Origin: an uncultured Planctomycetota bacterium
Lineage (GTDB): Bacteria; Planctomycetota; Phycisphaerae; Sedimentisphaerales; Anaerobacaceae
Reading direction: 5' to 3'
Length of the DNA: 11,435 nucleotides
NCBI GenBank assembly: GCA_903927855.1
Contig: CAIYOL010000393.1
Coordinates: forward strand, 1-11,435
Made by a program: the position numbers and the translations under genes. Below are positions 1 through 6,883 of this stretch, piece after piece. The number at the start of each line of letters is the position of its first letter. Position 1 is the first letter of the stretch. The notes beneath the pieces are model-generated. The model saw only the letters and a program-made list of their open reading frames with translations. It had not been told where the DNA came from and did no database searches.

Positions 1-235
1 CGCCGAATGGGGCGGCGAATAAGACCGGGATGCCGTTGGAAAAGCTGACGACGCCGAGGAATAAGATAGAATTCGTGAGCCGGTACGCCAGCCAGCTCAT
101 AGCGACGCTCTGCATCCAGGTGCCTATAAGGGATAGGCCCTGCCCCGTGAAGAACAGGCGGTAGTTTCTGTTTCGCAAGGCCCGCAGCAGCAGCCTCAGG
201 CCGCTGCTATTCTGATTATTGCTGGTGACGTTCAT
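1..235 (-). CDS. MFS transporter, N-terminal part (cut by window edge)
   Basis: First 78 residues of a major facilitator superfamily membrane transporter; the rest lies beyond position 1. After a short polar N-terminus comes the segment RNRNYRLFFTGQGLSLIGTW, then MQSVAMSWLAYRLT. This matches the start of the MFS_3/EntS-like exporter group, where an 'R-N-x-N-F/Y-R-L-F' motif leads into transmembrane helix 1 (about residues 28-50). Helix 2 starts near residue 56. Substrate cannot be told from this fragment; such proteins are usually proton-driven exporters of small molecules. The ATG at 235 is the only good start and no strong Shine-Dalgarno sequence is visible before it. It lies 36 bp downstream of the small cysteine-rich gene on the same strand, so the two may be co-transcribed. 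The family call is by recognition of the N-terminal motif. Confidence 0.8.
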   Translation of the reverse strand, partial: MNVTSNNQNSSGLRLLLRALRNRNYRLFFTGQGLSLIGTWMQSVAMSWLAYRLTNSILFLGVVSFSNGIPVLFAAPFG

Positions 236-271
236 TTTTGAAGCTATCTGGTTTTACAGGAAGGTTTTGTA

Positions 272-466
272 TTATAATTTCCAGGCCTTTGCGAAGGCCT
301 TGAAGCTGCGGTCGTAAGTTTTTTCGATGGTCTCGGGAAAGCAGCAGCCTGGTAATTGTCTGCTTGACAAATGATAACTCAAACATTCGCAACACATACC
401 CTTTCTGCTGCAGCCCGGATATGAGCAATTGCAGTCTTTCAGGTTCTTTTCTTTTTTGCATTCCAT
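272..466 (-). CDS. Small cysteine-rich protein, DUF6485-like
   Basis: A 64-residue protein with nine cysteines (3, 12, 14, 19, 25, 26, 28, 41, 42), including CNC, CCEC and a CC pair, and a 'YDRS' motif near residue 51. The opening MECKKEKNLKDCNCSY followed by PGCSRKG matches the small uncharacterised DUF6485 proteins as I remember them. The cysteine pattern suggests metal or Fe-S binding, which is an inference; no function is known to me. A GGAG Shine-Dalgarno about 11 bases before the ATG at 466 supports this start. A longer frame starting at 461 on the same strand is out of register with this pattern and is treated as a shadow. A perfect 7-bp inverted repeat (283-300) lies inside the last codons, without a U-run, and is probably incidental. 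It lies between the GTPase gene and the MFS gene on the same strand. Confidence 0.8.
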   Translation of the reverse strand: MECKKEKNLKDCNCSYPGCSRKGMCCECLSYHLSSRQLPGCCFPETIEKTYDRSFKAFAKAWKL

Positions 467-533
467 ATTAAAGCCGGTCTCCTTTTAAAAAAATGTTTTA
501 TCTTGGCGGCTGCAAGAAATATTGTAGTAAAAA

Positions 534-1517
534 TTATGCGAAATGCAATTCGATAATGTCCTTGTCGCTGAGGATGTGGTTTTTCTGGACATTTTGGCCC
601 TGATAGACGTCTGTGCCCCAGATTTTTGCGAATTTAAGTTTGTCCGCCAATTCCCTGTGGATGGCGGTGGCCAGATCTGAAACAGTTGAGCCTGTCGGCA
701 GCGTAAAGGGGTCAGCCATATCGGGTTTTTTGCCCGGCGGTTTGGCGTAGATGCGGATGATGCCCAGTAAGCTGAAGAACAAGGCAGGAAGCCTGCCGAG
801 GCCTTCGCCTGTCTCGGTAGAGATTTCCACAACTTCGAATGGGTATTTGCAGGATTGTTTGAGGATCTCAAGTGCGCCTGGTTTTGTGATATCGCACTTT
901 GTGCATATGCACAAGGCCTTTTTGCCGAGGACGTTGCCGCGTCCGTCAGCGGCGGGCGTGTGTTCATCGATAAGCAGGTTTTTCGATTCGAGGAAATCCA
1001 GGCAGATTCGCATTTGTTCGGTCACGTCGGCGGAAAGGTCAATTACGATAGCAATCAAATCACAGTTGCGATATGTCCCCACCTGGCCGGGGGCGCTGTG
1101 GTCGGCGGTGATAGGCGGCATATCGACGAGCTGAATATGAACATCCTCGAACTTCATCATTCCGGGGACGGGCGCGGCTGTCGCAAACGGAAACTCGGCG
1201 ATGTGGACTTTCGCATTTGTCAAAGCGGCAACGATGGAGCTTTTGCCGCAGTTAGGTATTCCCAGGAGCACGATTTGACCTACGCCGCCTCGCTGGACGT
1301 GGAAAATATCGAGGTGTGTACCTTTCCCCTTGCTGACGGGAGCTTCTCTTAAGGCGCTGAGCTTTCTGCGCAGGTCTGCCTTTAGGTGGTCGGTGCCTTT
1401 GTGCTTGGGCATAACCGCCAGCATCTGTTCAATCGCAAGGATTTTCTCCTCATTGGTAGTCGCTTCGCGATACCACTGCTCAGCTTTATAATAATCTGGC
1501 GTCAGGTTCGCTGGCAT
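534..1517 (-). CDS. OBG/DRG-type GTPase with C-terminal TGS domain
   Basis: A 327-residue cytoplasmic GTP-binding protein of the OBG/DRG class. An N-terminal helical segment (1-65, helix-forming and charged) precedes the G domain: Walker A GIPNCGKSS at 86-94, switch I with Thr113 in FATAAPVPG, the Walker B/G3 motif VDMPP at 131-135, G4 as TKCD at 206-209 instead of NKxD, and a G5-like ISTETGEG at 232-239. Residues from about 256 to the end form a TGS domain (PFTLPTGSTVSDLATAIH, ending DIIELHFA), a ubiquitin-like fold common in RNA/ribosome-linked GTPases. The DxPP form of G3 appears to be usual for this subfamily rather than a defect. The ATG at 1517 starts 4 bp after the leuB stop, so it is probably co-transcribed with the leu genes, although no strong Shine-Dalgarno is visible. 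Its cellular role is unknown; ribosome-associated function is inferred from the family. Confidence 0.88.
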   Translation of the reverse strand: MPANLTPDYYKAEQWYREATTNEEKILAIEQMLAVMPKHKGTDHLKADLRRKLSALREAPVSKGKGTHLDIFHVQRGGVGQIVLLGIPNCGKSSIVAALTNAKVHIAEFPFATAAPVPGMMKFEDVHIQLVDMPPITADHSAPGQVGTYRNCDLIAIVIDLSADVTEQMRICLDFLESKNLLIDEHTPAADGRGNVLGKKALCICTKCDITKPGALEILKQSCKYPFEVVEISTETGEGLGRLPALFFSLLGIIRIYAKPPGKKPDMADPFTLPTGSTVSDLATAIHRELADKLKFAKIWGTDVYQGQNVQKNHILSDKDIIELHFA

Positions 1518-1521
1518 TTTT

Positions 1522-2610
1522 CTATTCAGCTACTTTTTCTGCAACTATATCTCCGACCTGGCTGGTCGAGAATCCCATTTTTCCTGCTGCGAGCGATTTG
1601 AGCTTTTTTGCGGTCGCGAACATCACAGCTTTTTCTATTGTATCGGCTGCCTTTTCTTCGCCGAGGGATGCGAGCATCATTTGTCCAGCGCAGATGGCGG
1701 CAAGGGGATTGATGACGCCTTTGCCGGTATATTTCGGAGCGCTGCCGCCGATTGGCTCAAACATACTGACGCCTTCCGGGTTGAGATTGCCACCGGCAGC
1801 GATGCCCATCCCGCCCTGAATCATCGCGCCGAGGTCGGTGATGATGTCACCGAACATATTGCCCGTAACAATCACGTCGAACCATTCGGGATTTTTCACG
1901 AACCACATACAGGTGGCGTCAACGTGATAGTATTCCCTTTTAATATCCGGATATTCTTTCTGGCCCATCTCGTGAAAGGCCCTTTCCCACAGGTCGTAGA
2001 TATACGTTAAGACGTTCGTCTTTCCGCAGAGAGCGAGGGTGTTGTTTTCTCCTCTGCCAGTCGCCTTTTTGCCGTACTTGCGGGTGTATTCGAACGCGTA
2101 TTTCAGACAGCGGTCAACCTGAAAACGGCTGTAGACCGCCGACTGCACCGCCACTTCCTGTGGCGTCCCTTTCATTGTAAAGCCGCCGGCGCCGGTGTAG
2201 GCGTCACCGGTGTTTTCGCGGACGACGACGAAGTTTATGTCATCTGGGCCTTTATTCTTTAATGGCGTCTCGACGCCGGGATAGAGTTTCACAGGCCGCA
2301 GATTGATATATTGGTCAAGCTCGAAACGTGCCTTGAGCAGAATGCCCTTTTCGAGAATTCCCGGCGCCACATCGGGATGGCCGATAGCGCCGAGCAGAAT
2401 CGCGTCGAATTTGCGAAGCTCTTTTATTGCGCTATCCGGCAGGGTCTCGCCTGTCCTCTTGTATCTTTCGCCGCCGAAATCAAAATTTGTCAAATCGACC
2501 TTGAATTTGAACTTATCCGCAGCGGATTTTAATACCTTCACCGCTTCCGCCGTTACTTCCGGCCCTGTGCCGTCACCGGGCATCACTGCAATTTTGTAAC
2601 TCTTTGCCAC
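1522..2610 (-). CDS. leuB: 3-isopropylmalate dehydrogenase
   Basis: A 362-residue enzyme of the isocitrate/isopropylmalate dehydrogenase family. It oxidises 3-isopropylmalate with NAD+, with loss of CO2, to 2-ketoisocaproate, the last step before transamination to leucine. Visible features: [10 protein letters not shown] at 10-19; substrate-binding arginines in LLKARFELD (Arg95), NLRP (Arg105) and VVREN (Arg131); Tyr138 in the DAYTG loop; catalytic Lys197 in GKTNVL; metal-binding Asp231 (HVDATCMW), and Asp255 and Asp259 in [12 protein letters not shown]; and an NAD loop [17 protein letters not shown]. Length is normal. The start is GTG at 2610, with AAGGAG 8 bases before it; no ATG further upstream fits. 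It follows leuD by 24 bp. The family also contains tartrate and homoisocitrate dehydrogenases, but the leuACD context makes the LeuB role by far the most likely. Confidence 0.93.
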   Translation of the reverse strand: MAKSYKIAVMPGDGTGPEVTAEAVKVLKSAADKFKFKVDLTNFDFGGERYKRTGETLPDSAIKELRKFDAILLGAIGHPDVAPGILEKGILLKARFELDQYINLRPVKLYPGVETPLKNKGPDDINFVVVRENTGDAYTGAGGFTMKGTPQEVAVQSAVYSRFQVDRCLKYAFEYTRKYGKKATGRGENNTLALCGKTNVLTYIYDLWERAFHEMGQKEYPDIKREYYHVDATCMWFVKNPEWFDVIVTGNMFGDIITDLGAMIQGGMGIAAGGNLNPEGVSMFEPIGGSAPKYTGKGVINPLAAICAGQMMLASLGEEKAADTIEKAVMFATAKKLKSLAAGKMGFSTSQVGDIVAEKVAE

Positions 2611-2634
2611 TTTCGTATCTCCTTTGTTGTTACT

Positions 2635-3120
2635 TTACTTTTGCGTTTTGGTTATATGTTCCAGCAGGCCGCCGTCGCTGATTATTTCGAGGGCAAAGTC
2701 CGGCAGCGGAGCAAACTTAATATCAACGCCTGTTGTTTTATTTTTTATCAAGCCGGCTTTGAAATCGATTTTCAGTTCGTCGCCGTCGCTAATTTTCTCA
2801 GGCGCGTCCGGCGATTCAATTACATAAAAACCATTGTTGATGGCGTTGCGGTAGAAGATTCGCGCAAAGGATTTTGCGATTACAGTCTGCACGCCGGCGC
2901 CGCAAATCGACCAGACGGCATGCTCTCTCGATGAACCGCAGCCGAAGTCCTCGCCGGCAACTATACAATCGCCCTTTTTAACTTTTTTGACAAAGCCGGG
3001 GTCTAAATCCTCGAGACAATGCCTTGCTAACTCCTGCCGGTCATCGGTGTTTAAGTATCTGGCCGGAATTATCTCATCCGTATTTATATGGTCGCGCTTG
3101 TAAACATGTGCTTTTGACAT
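2635..3120 (-). CDS. leuD: 3-isopropylmalate dehydratase small subunit
   Basis: A 161-residue swivelling-domain subunit that pairs with LeuC to isomerise 2-isopropylmalate to 3-isopropylmalate. The family signatures are present: RDHINTDEIIPARYLNT near residues 9-25, where the loop after 'IPARYL' helps set substrate choice, and GEDFGCGSSREHA at about 56-68, which carries the anion-binding serines. The size matches the shorter LeuD type found in archaea and many anaerobes, not the roughly 200-residue enterobacterial form. The leuC stop codon TGA overlaps the Shine-Dalgarno (TGAGGA), with the ATG 7 bp later at 3120, an arrangement suited to translational coupling and equal subunit supply. leuB follows after 24 bp. 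Homoaconitase small subunits look similar; the operon context favours LeuD. Confidence 0.93.
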   Translation of the reverse strand: MSKAHVYKRDHINTDEIIPARYLNTDDRQELARHCLEDLDPGFVKKVKKGDCIVAGEDFGCGSSREHAVWSICGAGVQTVIAKSFARIFYRNAINNGFYVIESPDAPEKISDGDELKIDFKAGLIKNKTTGVDIKFAPLPDFALEIISDGGLLEHITKTQK

Positions 3121-3127
3121 TGTTTCC

Positions 3128-4390
3128 TCACATATATTTTCTTGGGTCGGTTAACTTACCTTCTACCGCCGATGCTGCCGCTGTCGCCGGGCTGACAAGA
3201 TAAACTTCGCTCTTCGGATGTCCCATTCTGCCGACGAAGTTTCTGTTGGTTGTGCTGACGCACTTTTCGCCTTCAGCTAATACGCCCATAAAACCGCCGA
3301 GGCACGCACCGCAGGTGGGCGCCGCAATTACACAGCCGGCGTCATAGAATATATTGAACAGACCTTCATCCATTGTCTGTTTCCAGATTTCGGGCGTCGC
3401 GGGGACAATGATGGTCCTTATGGCGACCTTTTTGCCTTCGAGAATTTTTGCTGCTATTCTCAAATCCTCGATTCTGCCGTTGGTGCAGCTTCCGATATAT
3501 GCTTGGTCCATTGCCTTGCCGGCGCATTTGCCGATAGGCACGCCGTTGCTCGGCAGATGCGGCAGAGCAACCATCGGCTCTAATTTCGAGCAGTCGAACT
3601 CTTCGACGCCGACGTATTCGGCATCTTTGTCGGATTCATACACGGTGTAATCAGTTTTTTCTTTCAGGTGCTCGTCGAGGTATTGTTTTGTCACATCGTC
3701 GAAACCGATGATGCCGTTTTTTGCGCCCGCTTCGATGGCCATATTCGTTATGGTCATTCGCGCTTCCATCGACATTTTCGCCAGTGCCGGTCCGGTAAAT
3801 TCCATCGCCTTATAGAGCGCGCCATCGACGCCTATTCGCGTAATTACAGCTATTATCACGTCCTTGCTGTAAACGCCTTTAGGCAGTGTCCCCTTGAGCA
3901 CAAACTTAATTGACGCAGGGACTCTGAACCAAAGCTGGCCCGTAGCAATTGCCGCAGCCAAATCAGTCGAACCGATACCCGTGCTGAAGCACGCAAAAGC
4001 GCCGTATGTGCACGTGTGCGAATCGCCGCCGACGATTACCTCGCCGGGCCGGGTATGTCCCTGTTCAGGCAGTAATGCGTGGCAAACGCCTGTTCTGCCG
4101 AGTTTGTAGTAATGTTTTATATTGTGCCGCGTCGCCCACTCATCGAGTCGCTTATGAAGCTCTGCGCTTTTAATATCTTTAGCAGGCTGAAAATGGTCAG
4201 GCGTTACGATAATTTTTTCGGGGTCGAACACTTTATCGATGCCGAGCCGCTGGAGCATAGAGATAGCCGGCGGCGTAGTAACGTCGTGGCACATAACTAT
4301 ATCGATATTCGCATTAACAAGTTCGCCCGAGGCAACTTTTTTCTTGCCCGCTGCTTTTGCCAAAATTTTTTCCGTTATCGTCATTGACAT
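3128..4390 (-). CDS. leuC: 3-isopropylmalate dehydratase large subunit
   Basis: A 420-residue aconitase-family protein, the [4Fe-4S]-binding partner of LeuD. The three cluster cysteines are visible: Cys302 in IGSCTNGR, and Cys360 and Cys363 in PTCGACLGG. Other landmarks are VTPDHFQPA at 62-70, [12 protein letters not shown] at 121-132, and the C-terminal [11 protein letters not shown] loop at 382-392. About 420 residues is the compact LeuC type that goes with a short LeuD. The ATG at 4390 is preceded by AAGGA at the right distance, so it is chosen over the second Met two codons later. The gene is separated from leuA by 456 bp holding the four-helix-bundle cassette, and two bases of its Shine-Dalgarno lie within the left repeat of that cassette. 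The enzyme acts in the cytoplasm and its cluster would be oxygen-sensitive. Confidence 0.94.
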   Translation of the reverse strand: MSMTITEKILAKAAGKKKVASGELVNANIDIVMCHDVTTPPAISMLQRLGIDKVFDPEKIIVTPDHFQPAKDIKSAELHKRLDEWATRHNIKHYYKLGRTGVCHALLPEQGHTRPGEVIVGGDSHTCTYGAFACFSTGIGSTDLAAAIATGQLWFRVPASIKFVLKGTLPKGVYSKDVIIAVITRIGVDGALYKAMEFTGPALAKMSMEARMTITNMAIEAGAKNGIIGFDDVTKQYLDEHLKEKTDYTVYESDKDAEYVGVEEFDCSKLEPMVALPHLPSNGVPIGKCAGKAMDQAYIGSCTNGRIEDLRIAAKILEGKKVAIRTIIVPATPEIWKQTMDEGLFNIFYDAGCVIAAPTCGACLGGFMGVLAEGEKCVSTTNRNFVGRMGHPKSEVYLVSPATAAASAVEGKLTDPRKYM

Positions 4391-4399
4391 ATATTTTCC

Positions 4400-4431
4400 T
4401 TAGGGTTCAGGGTATAAGGTTTAGGGGACAG
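4400..4431. repeat. Left inverted-repeat arm of the S23 cassette
   Basis: A G-rich 32-base arm made of telomere-like units (TTAGGG, AGGGTATAAGG, TAGGGGACAG). It matches the reverse complement of 4813-4844 at 24 of 32 positions without gaps. The 10-mer TAGGGGACAG (4422-4431) is exactly inverted at 4827-4836 in a shifted register. It overlaps both the last codons of the four-helix-bundle gene and the leuC Shine-Dalgarno, so it marks the edge of the insertion. Confidence 0.75.
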
Positions 4432-4807
4432 TTTTACCTGCCTCGATATCTTGTTTTGGATACATCATACGGTAAAGCATTCCGCCTACTTCCTTTAATA
4501 AACCTTCAATAATATTATTCTGCTTTGTATAACCTAAATCTACCGCCAGCAAACATTGAGTTTCCAATTCTAACAGAGAACCATAGGCCATGGACAAAAA
4601 CCTATGGTAGTCAGTTTTATGTTTTCTTCCATATCCTTCAGCTATATTTGAAGGAATTGATATTGCTGCTCTTCTAATTTGTTGTGTTAATCCATACGTT
4701 TCAGCCTTCGGAAAATTATTCGTGAACTCGTAAATTTCCAAAACAAGTTTATAAGCTTTTTGCCATACTATAAGCTCTTTAAAACTTCTTAGTTTCTTCG
4801 TTTCCAT
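4421..4807 (-). CDS. Four-helix-bundle protein, S23 / 23S rRNA intervening-sequence family
   Basis: A 128-residue protein of the four-helix-bundle family PF05635, first seen in intervening sequences of 23S rRNA. The N-terminal signature FKELIVWQKAYKLVLEIYEF is followed by TYGLTQQIRRAAISIPSNIA and EGYGRK, the family's most conserved patch (residues about 38-61). A third helix follows with YHRFLSMAYGSLLELETQ (66-83). There is no signal peptide or membrane segment. Relatives form pentameric bundles, include diversity-generating retroelement accessory proteins (Avd), and are thought to bind nucleic acid; the function here is unknown. The gene sits in the same direction as leuA and leuC but is flanked by imperfect inverted repeats, and its last three codons (TVP) are made by the left repeat. 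The start at 4807 has no clear Shine-Dalgarno. It looks like a mobile or IVS-like cassette inserted in the leu operon. Confidence 0.9.
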   Translation of the reverse strand: METKKLRSFKELIVWQKAYKLVLEIYEFTNNFPKAETYGLTQQIRRAAISIPSNIAEGYGRKHKTDYHRFLSMAYGSLLELETQCLLAVDLGYTKQNNIIEGLLKEVGGMLYRMMYPKQDIEAGKTVP

Positions 4808-4812
4808 TATTT

Positions 4813-4844
4813 CTATACCCTACACCCTGTCCCCTATACCCTAA
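4813..4844. repeat. Right inverted-repeat arm of the S23 cassette
   Basis: A C-rich 32-base arm (CTATACCCTA, CACCCTGTCCCCTA, TACCCTAA) starting 2 bp past the leuA stop codon in the transcript direction. It is the imperfect inverted partner of 4400-4431. In leu mRNA the two arms would flank the four-helix-bundle gene and could pair into one long stem. Confidence 0.75.
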
Positions 4845-4846
4845 CT

Positions 4847-6412
4847 TCACAATTCTACTTTTACTTCCGTCTCTTCGCCGCTGTCTTTTCTTGCCACCAT
4901 CCTATTGATAGCGTCGACATAGGCCTTTGCGCTTGCCTCAATAATATCAGTCGAGACGCCCCTGCCTATGCAGGTTCGGCTATCCTGCTTAATTCTGACG
5001 GTTGCTTCGCCGAGGGCCTCTTTGCCGCTGGTTACCGCCCGAATCGAGTAGCTTTCCAGCGTCGGTGAGAAGCCGGTCGCCTCGCGAATCGCCTCATAAG
5101 CCGCATCGACGGGACCATCGCCTTCGGCCTGTGCCTCTTTTAATTTACCTTTGCTACGGATTTTAACTGTTGCCGTCGGGCTTGTCCCCGTCTCTATCAG
5201 CACCCGCAGATATTCCATCTCGAACGTGTGCTCGATTACCCGCACCTCATCGTCTATAATCGCAACCAGGTCGTCATCGAAGATTTCTTTTTTCTTGTCC
5301 GCCACCTGCAAAAACTTCTGGTATGCCTGCTCAAGCTCGTCTTTGGCGAGCTTGTAGCCGAGCTTTTTGCAGCGGTCTGCAAAGCCGTGCCTGCCCGTGT
5401 GCCTGCCGAGCACCATACGCGAGCTGCCCAGGCCGACACTTTCCGGCGTCATAATCTCGTATGTGCTTCGTTCCTTGAGCACGCCATCAACGTGCACGCC
5501 GCTCTCATGTGCAAAGGCGTTGGCGCCGACAACGGCCTTATTGGGCTGAATCACAAAGCCCGTCAGCCGTGACACTAACTGACTGGTCTTGTGAATCTGC
5601 GTTGTCTTGATGTTCGTCGTTAGTGGCTTGGCCCTGTCTTTACCGAAGAAGTCCGGCCTCGTATGCACCGCCATCACGACCTCTTCGAGTGCAGCGTTGC
5701 CCGCCCGCTCGCCGAGACCGTTTATGGAGCACTCGACCTGCCGCGCGCCGTTTCGCACACCAGTCAGCGAATTTGCGACCGCCATTCCGAGGTCGTTGTG
5801 GCAATGGGTGCTTATTATACATTTGTCTATACCCGGAACGTCTGATTTAAGCTGGGCGATAATTCGGCCGTACTCATACGGCAGAACATAGCCGACTGTG
5901 TCCGGAATATTCAAAGTTGTCGCGCCGGCTTCTATCGCCGCGGTCAACACCTCAATCAAAAACGGCATTTCACTTCGGCAGGCGTCTTCCGGCGAAAACT
6001 CGACATCATCGGTGAAGGTCTTTGCGTACTTGACGGCCTCGACAGCCAGTTTCAGGACTTCGTCGCTTGTCTTCTTCAGCTTGTATTTCATATGAATCGG
6101 CGAAGTCGCGATAAACGTATGTATGCGCCGCTTCTTCGCCGGCGCAAGGGCCTTGCCTGCCGATTCGATGTCTTCCCCGGTCGACCGGGCGAGACCGCAA
6201 ATCGTCGGGCCTTTGACCTGTTCGGCTATTTGCTTTGTCGCTTCGAACTGCGCAGGCGAGGAAACAGGAAAGCCCGCTTCTATTACATCGACGCCCAAAA
6301 CCGCTAATTGCTGGGCGATTTCGAGCTTTTCAGATATTGTCAGAGATGCCCCCGGCGCCTGCTCGCCGTCGCGTAAGGTGGTATCGAAAATTATGATTTT
6401 TTCTTCAGCCAT
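4847..6412 (-). CDS. leuA: 2-isopropylmalate synthase
   Basis: A 521-residue enzyme that condenses acetyl-CoA with 2-ketoisovalerate, the committed step of leucine synthesis. The TIM-barrel start [16 protein letters not shown] carries catalytic Arg14 and metal-binding Asp15. The metal-binding HCHND is at about 203-207 ([15 protein letters not shown]), with [13 protein letters not shown] after it and the subdomain motif [11 protein letters not shown] at about 300-310. Residues about 388-505 form the C-terminal LeuA dimer/allosteric domain, where leucine binds for feedback inhibition, ending with [20 protein letters not shown]. Both halves are intact. A frame extension reaches a TTG at 6448, but the ATG at 6412 has GGAG 7 bases upstream and gives the normal length and N-terminus, so it is chosen. 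Citramalate and homocitrate synthases are relatives; leuCDB downstream and the leucine leader upstream settle the role. Confidence 0.94.
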   Translation of the reverse strand: MAEEKIIIFDTTLRDGEQAPGASLTISEKLEIAQQLAVLGVDVIEAGFPVSSPAQFEATKQIAEQVKGPTICGLARSTGEDIESAGKALAPAKKRRIHTFIATSPIHMKYKLKKTSDEVLKLAVEAVKYAKTFTDDVEFSPEDACRSEMPFLIEVLTAAIEAGATTLNIPDTVGYVLPYEYGRIIAQLKSDVPGIDKCIISTHCHNDLGMAVANSLTGVRNGARQVECSINGLGERAGNAALEEVVMAVHTRPDFFGKDRAKPLTTNIKTTQIHKTSQLVSRLTGFVIQPNKAVVGANAFAHESGVHVDGVLKERSTYEIMTPESVGLGSSRMVLGRHTGRHGFADRCKKLGYKLAKDELEQAYQKFLQVADKKKEIFDDDLVAIIDDEVRVIEHTFEMEYLRVLIETGTSPTATVKIRSKGKLKEAQAEGDGPVDAAYEAIREATGFSPTLESYSIRAVTSGKEALGEATVRIKQDSRTCIGRGVSTDIIEASAKAYVDAINRMVARKDSGEETEVKVEL

Positions 6413-6434
6413 TTGTTTTCTCCAAAAACTGCCG

Positions 6435-6462
6435 CTGTCCGGGGTCAATTTACCCCAAACAG
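6435..6462 (-). promoter_or_regulatory. Stem-loop just before the leuA ribosome binding site
   Basis: In the leuA transcript, arms CUGUUUGGGGU and ACCCCGGACAG pair over 11 positions around the 6-nt loop AAAUUG. Two of the pairs are G-U, so the full stem forms only in the RNA made from the minus strand. It is followed by CGGCAG, a run of five U and then the GGAG of leuA. It could be a late terminator, a translation-control hairpin or part of a dispersed GGGGTCAATTT-type repeat; the sequence alone does not decide. Confidence 0.45.
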
Positions 6463-6521
6463 GGTCAAATTACTACGAATTTATCAAAAAACGCTTGGAT
6501 GCAAATATAGATTTTTTGTGG

Positions 6522-6551
6522 AAAAAAGGGTTATTGCGCCTGGCGGCGCAA
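6522..6551 (-). terminator. Attenuator-type terminator in the leu leader
   Basis: On the transcript strand TTGCGCC (6551-6545) and GGCGCAA (6540-6534) form a perfect 7-bp stem with loop GCCA, then six bases later a run of six U (6527-6522). The upstream arm is shared with a competing 9-bp perfect pairing: CGCAAAAGG (6586-6578) with CCTTTTGCG (6555-6547). The two structures exclude each other, as antiterminator and terminator do. The six-base gap before the U-run makes it weaker than a textbook terminator. Confidence 0.5.
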
Positions 6552-6614
6552 AAGGAGGGCGATAAGGCTCAGATTTGCCTTTTGCGAAGAACGAATTGCG
6601 TAAGTTCGATTCAT
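6531..6614 (-). CDS. Putative leucine leader peptide (leuL-like)
   Basis: A 27-codon ORF ending in TAA, located between a predicted promoter and leuA and too short to be listed by usual gene finders. It reads MNRTYAIRSSQKAN and then LSLIALLLRRQAQ. Five leucines (residues 15, 17, 20, 21, 22) fall within eight codons, written CTG, CTT, CTC, CTT, TTG. The final TTG is the first codon of the terminator stem, so a ribosome waiting for leucyl-tRNA at residues 20-22 would cover the 5' arm and block the terminator. Leader peptides of this kind control leuA in enterobacteria and actinobacteria; the sequence is unrelated to E. coli LeuL apart from length and leucine run. No Shine-Dalgarno is present, since the predicted transcript begins at the AUG. 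Supported by position and composition; translation is not shown. Confidence 0.62.
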   Translation of the reverse strand: MNRTYAIRSSQKANLSLIALLLRRQAQ

Positions 6615-6621
6615 AAAAACA

Positions 6622-6649
6622 ATTATACACGATAGATTCGGTTTTGCAA
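6622..6649 (-). promoter_or_regulatory. Predicted promoter of the leu operon
   Basis: On the minus strand a perfect TATAAT (6627-6622) lies 16 bp after TTGCAA (6649-6644, four of six consensus bases). Seven bases past the -10 comes an A at 6614, the first base of the leader-peptide ATG, so the mRNA is predicted to start leaderless. The leader to leuA is then about 200 nt. Confidence 0.6.
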
Positions 6650-6679
6650 ATAATTTCTGATTTTTTTGATTCATCTGTC

Positions 6680-6699
6680 ATTCCCGCGAAAGCGGGAAT
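6680..6699. repeat. REP-like palindrome (ATTCCCGC-GAAA-GCGGGAAT)
   Basis: Perfect 8-bp inverted repeat with a 4-base GAAA centre. I recognise this as the widespread intergenic element that, read on the minus strand, gives the spurious peptide 'IPAFAGMT'. It lies about 30 bp upstream of the leu promoter's -35 and has no U-run on either side, so a terminator role is doubtful. Confidence 0.75.
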
Positions 6700-6702
6700 C
6701 CA

Positions 6703-6883
6703 GTTTCCGTCATTGCGAATCCGCCGTACCTGTGCTGAGTTTGCCGAAGCAGGTTGATGTGGCAATTGACGCAATGCGTCATCCCCGGGTGCTGCTCCTT
6801 TGGCAAGAAACAGGGGACCCAACTCCTATTGTCTATGCAATTGCCTCTTGCAAGTTATTAAGCGATGCTTATACTTACCGCTT
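6703..6883. other. Intergenic stretch with degenerate repeat pieces
   Basis: No gene is supported here. It begins with GTCATTGCGA, a common start of dispersed intergenic repeats, and contains ACCTG...CAGGT (6728-6754) around TGCTGAGTTTGCCGAAGCA. It also holds the near-perfect palindrome GACGCAATGCGTC (6768-6780). These look like decayed copies of repeats similar to those at 9644-9696. Confidence 0.5.

Noticed and set aside
283..300. Perfect 7-bp inverted repeat AGGCCTT/AAGGCCT as a terminator
   Set aside because: It lies within the coding end of the cysteine-rich gene and is not followed by a U-run.
481..533. Terminator between the GTPase and the cysteine-rich gene
   Set aside because: Only a 4-bp CTTG/CAAG stem before a U-rich stretch; too weak to claim.
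485..967. 160-residue minus-strand ORF overlapping the GTPase 3' half
   Set aside because: Same strand, other frame; low-complexity Ser/Asn/Lys-rich product with no motif, clearly a shadow.
855..1352. 165-residue plus-strand ORF opposite the GTPase
   Set aside because: Antisense shadow of a well-supported gene with all G motifs; no family likeness and no ribosome binding site.
6413..6448. N-terminal extension of leuA to a TTG start
   Set aside because: The extension has no ribosome binding site, runs through the hairpin, and the ATG at 6412 has GGAG at ideal distance and gives the usual LeuA N-terminus.
6413..6614. T-box or other riboswitch in the leu leader
   Set aside because: No T-box core sequence (TGGNACCGCG-like) is present; the Leu-rich ORF with competing hairpins explains the leader better.
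6484..6822. 112-residue minus-strand ORF containing an IPAFAGMT peptide
   Set aside because: It is the reading of a REP palindrome and the leu leader in another frame; no ribosome binding site, and the peptide is a known repeat artefact.
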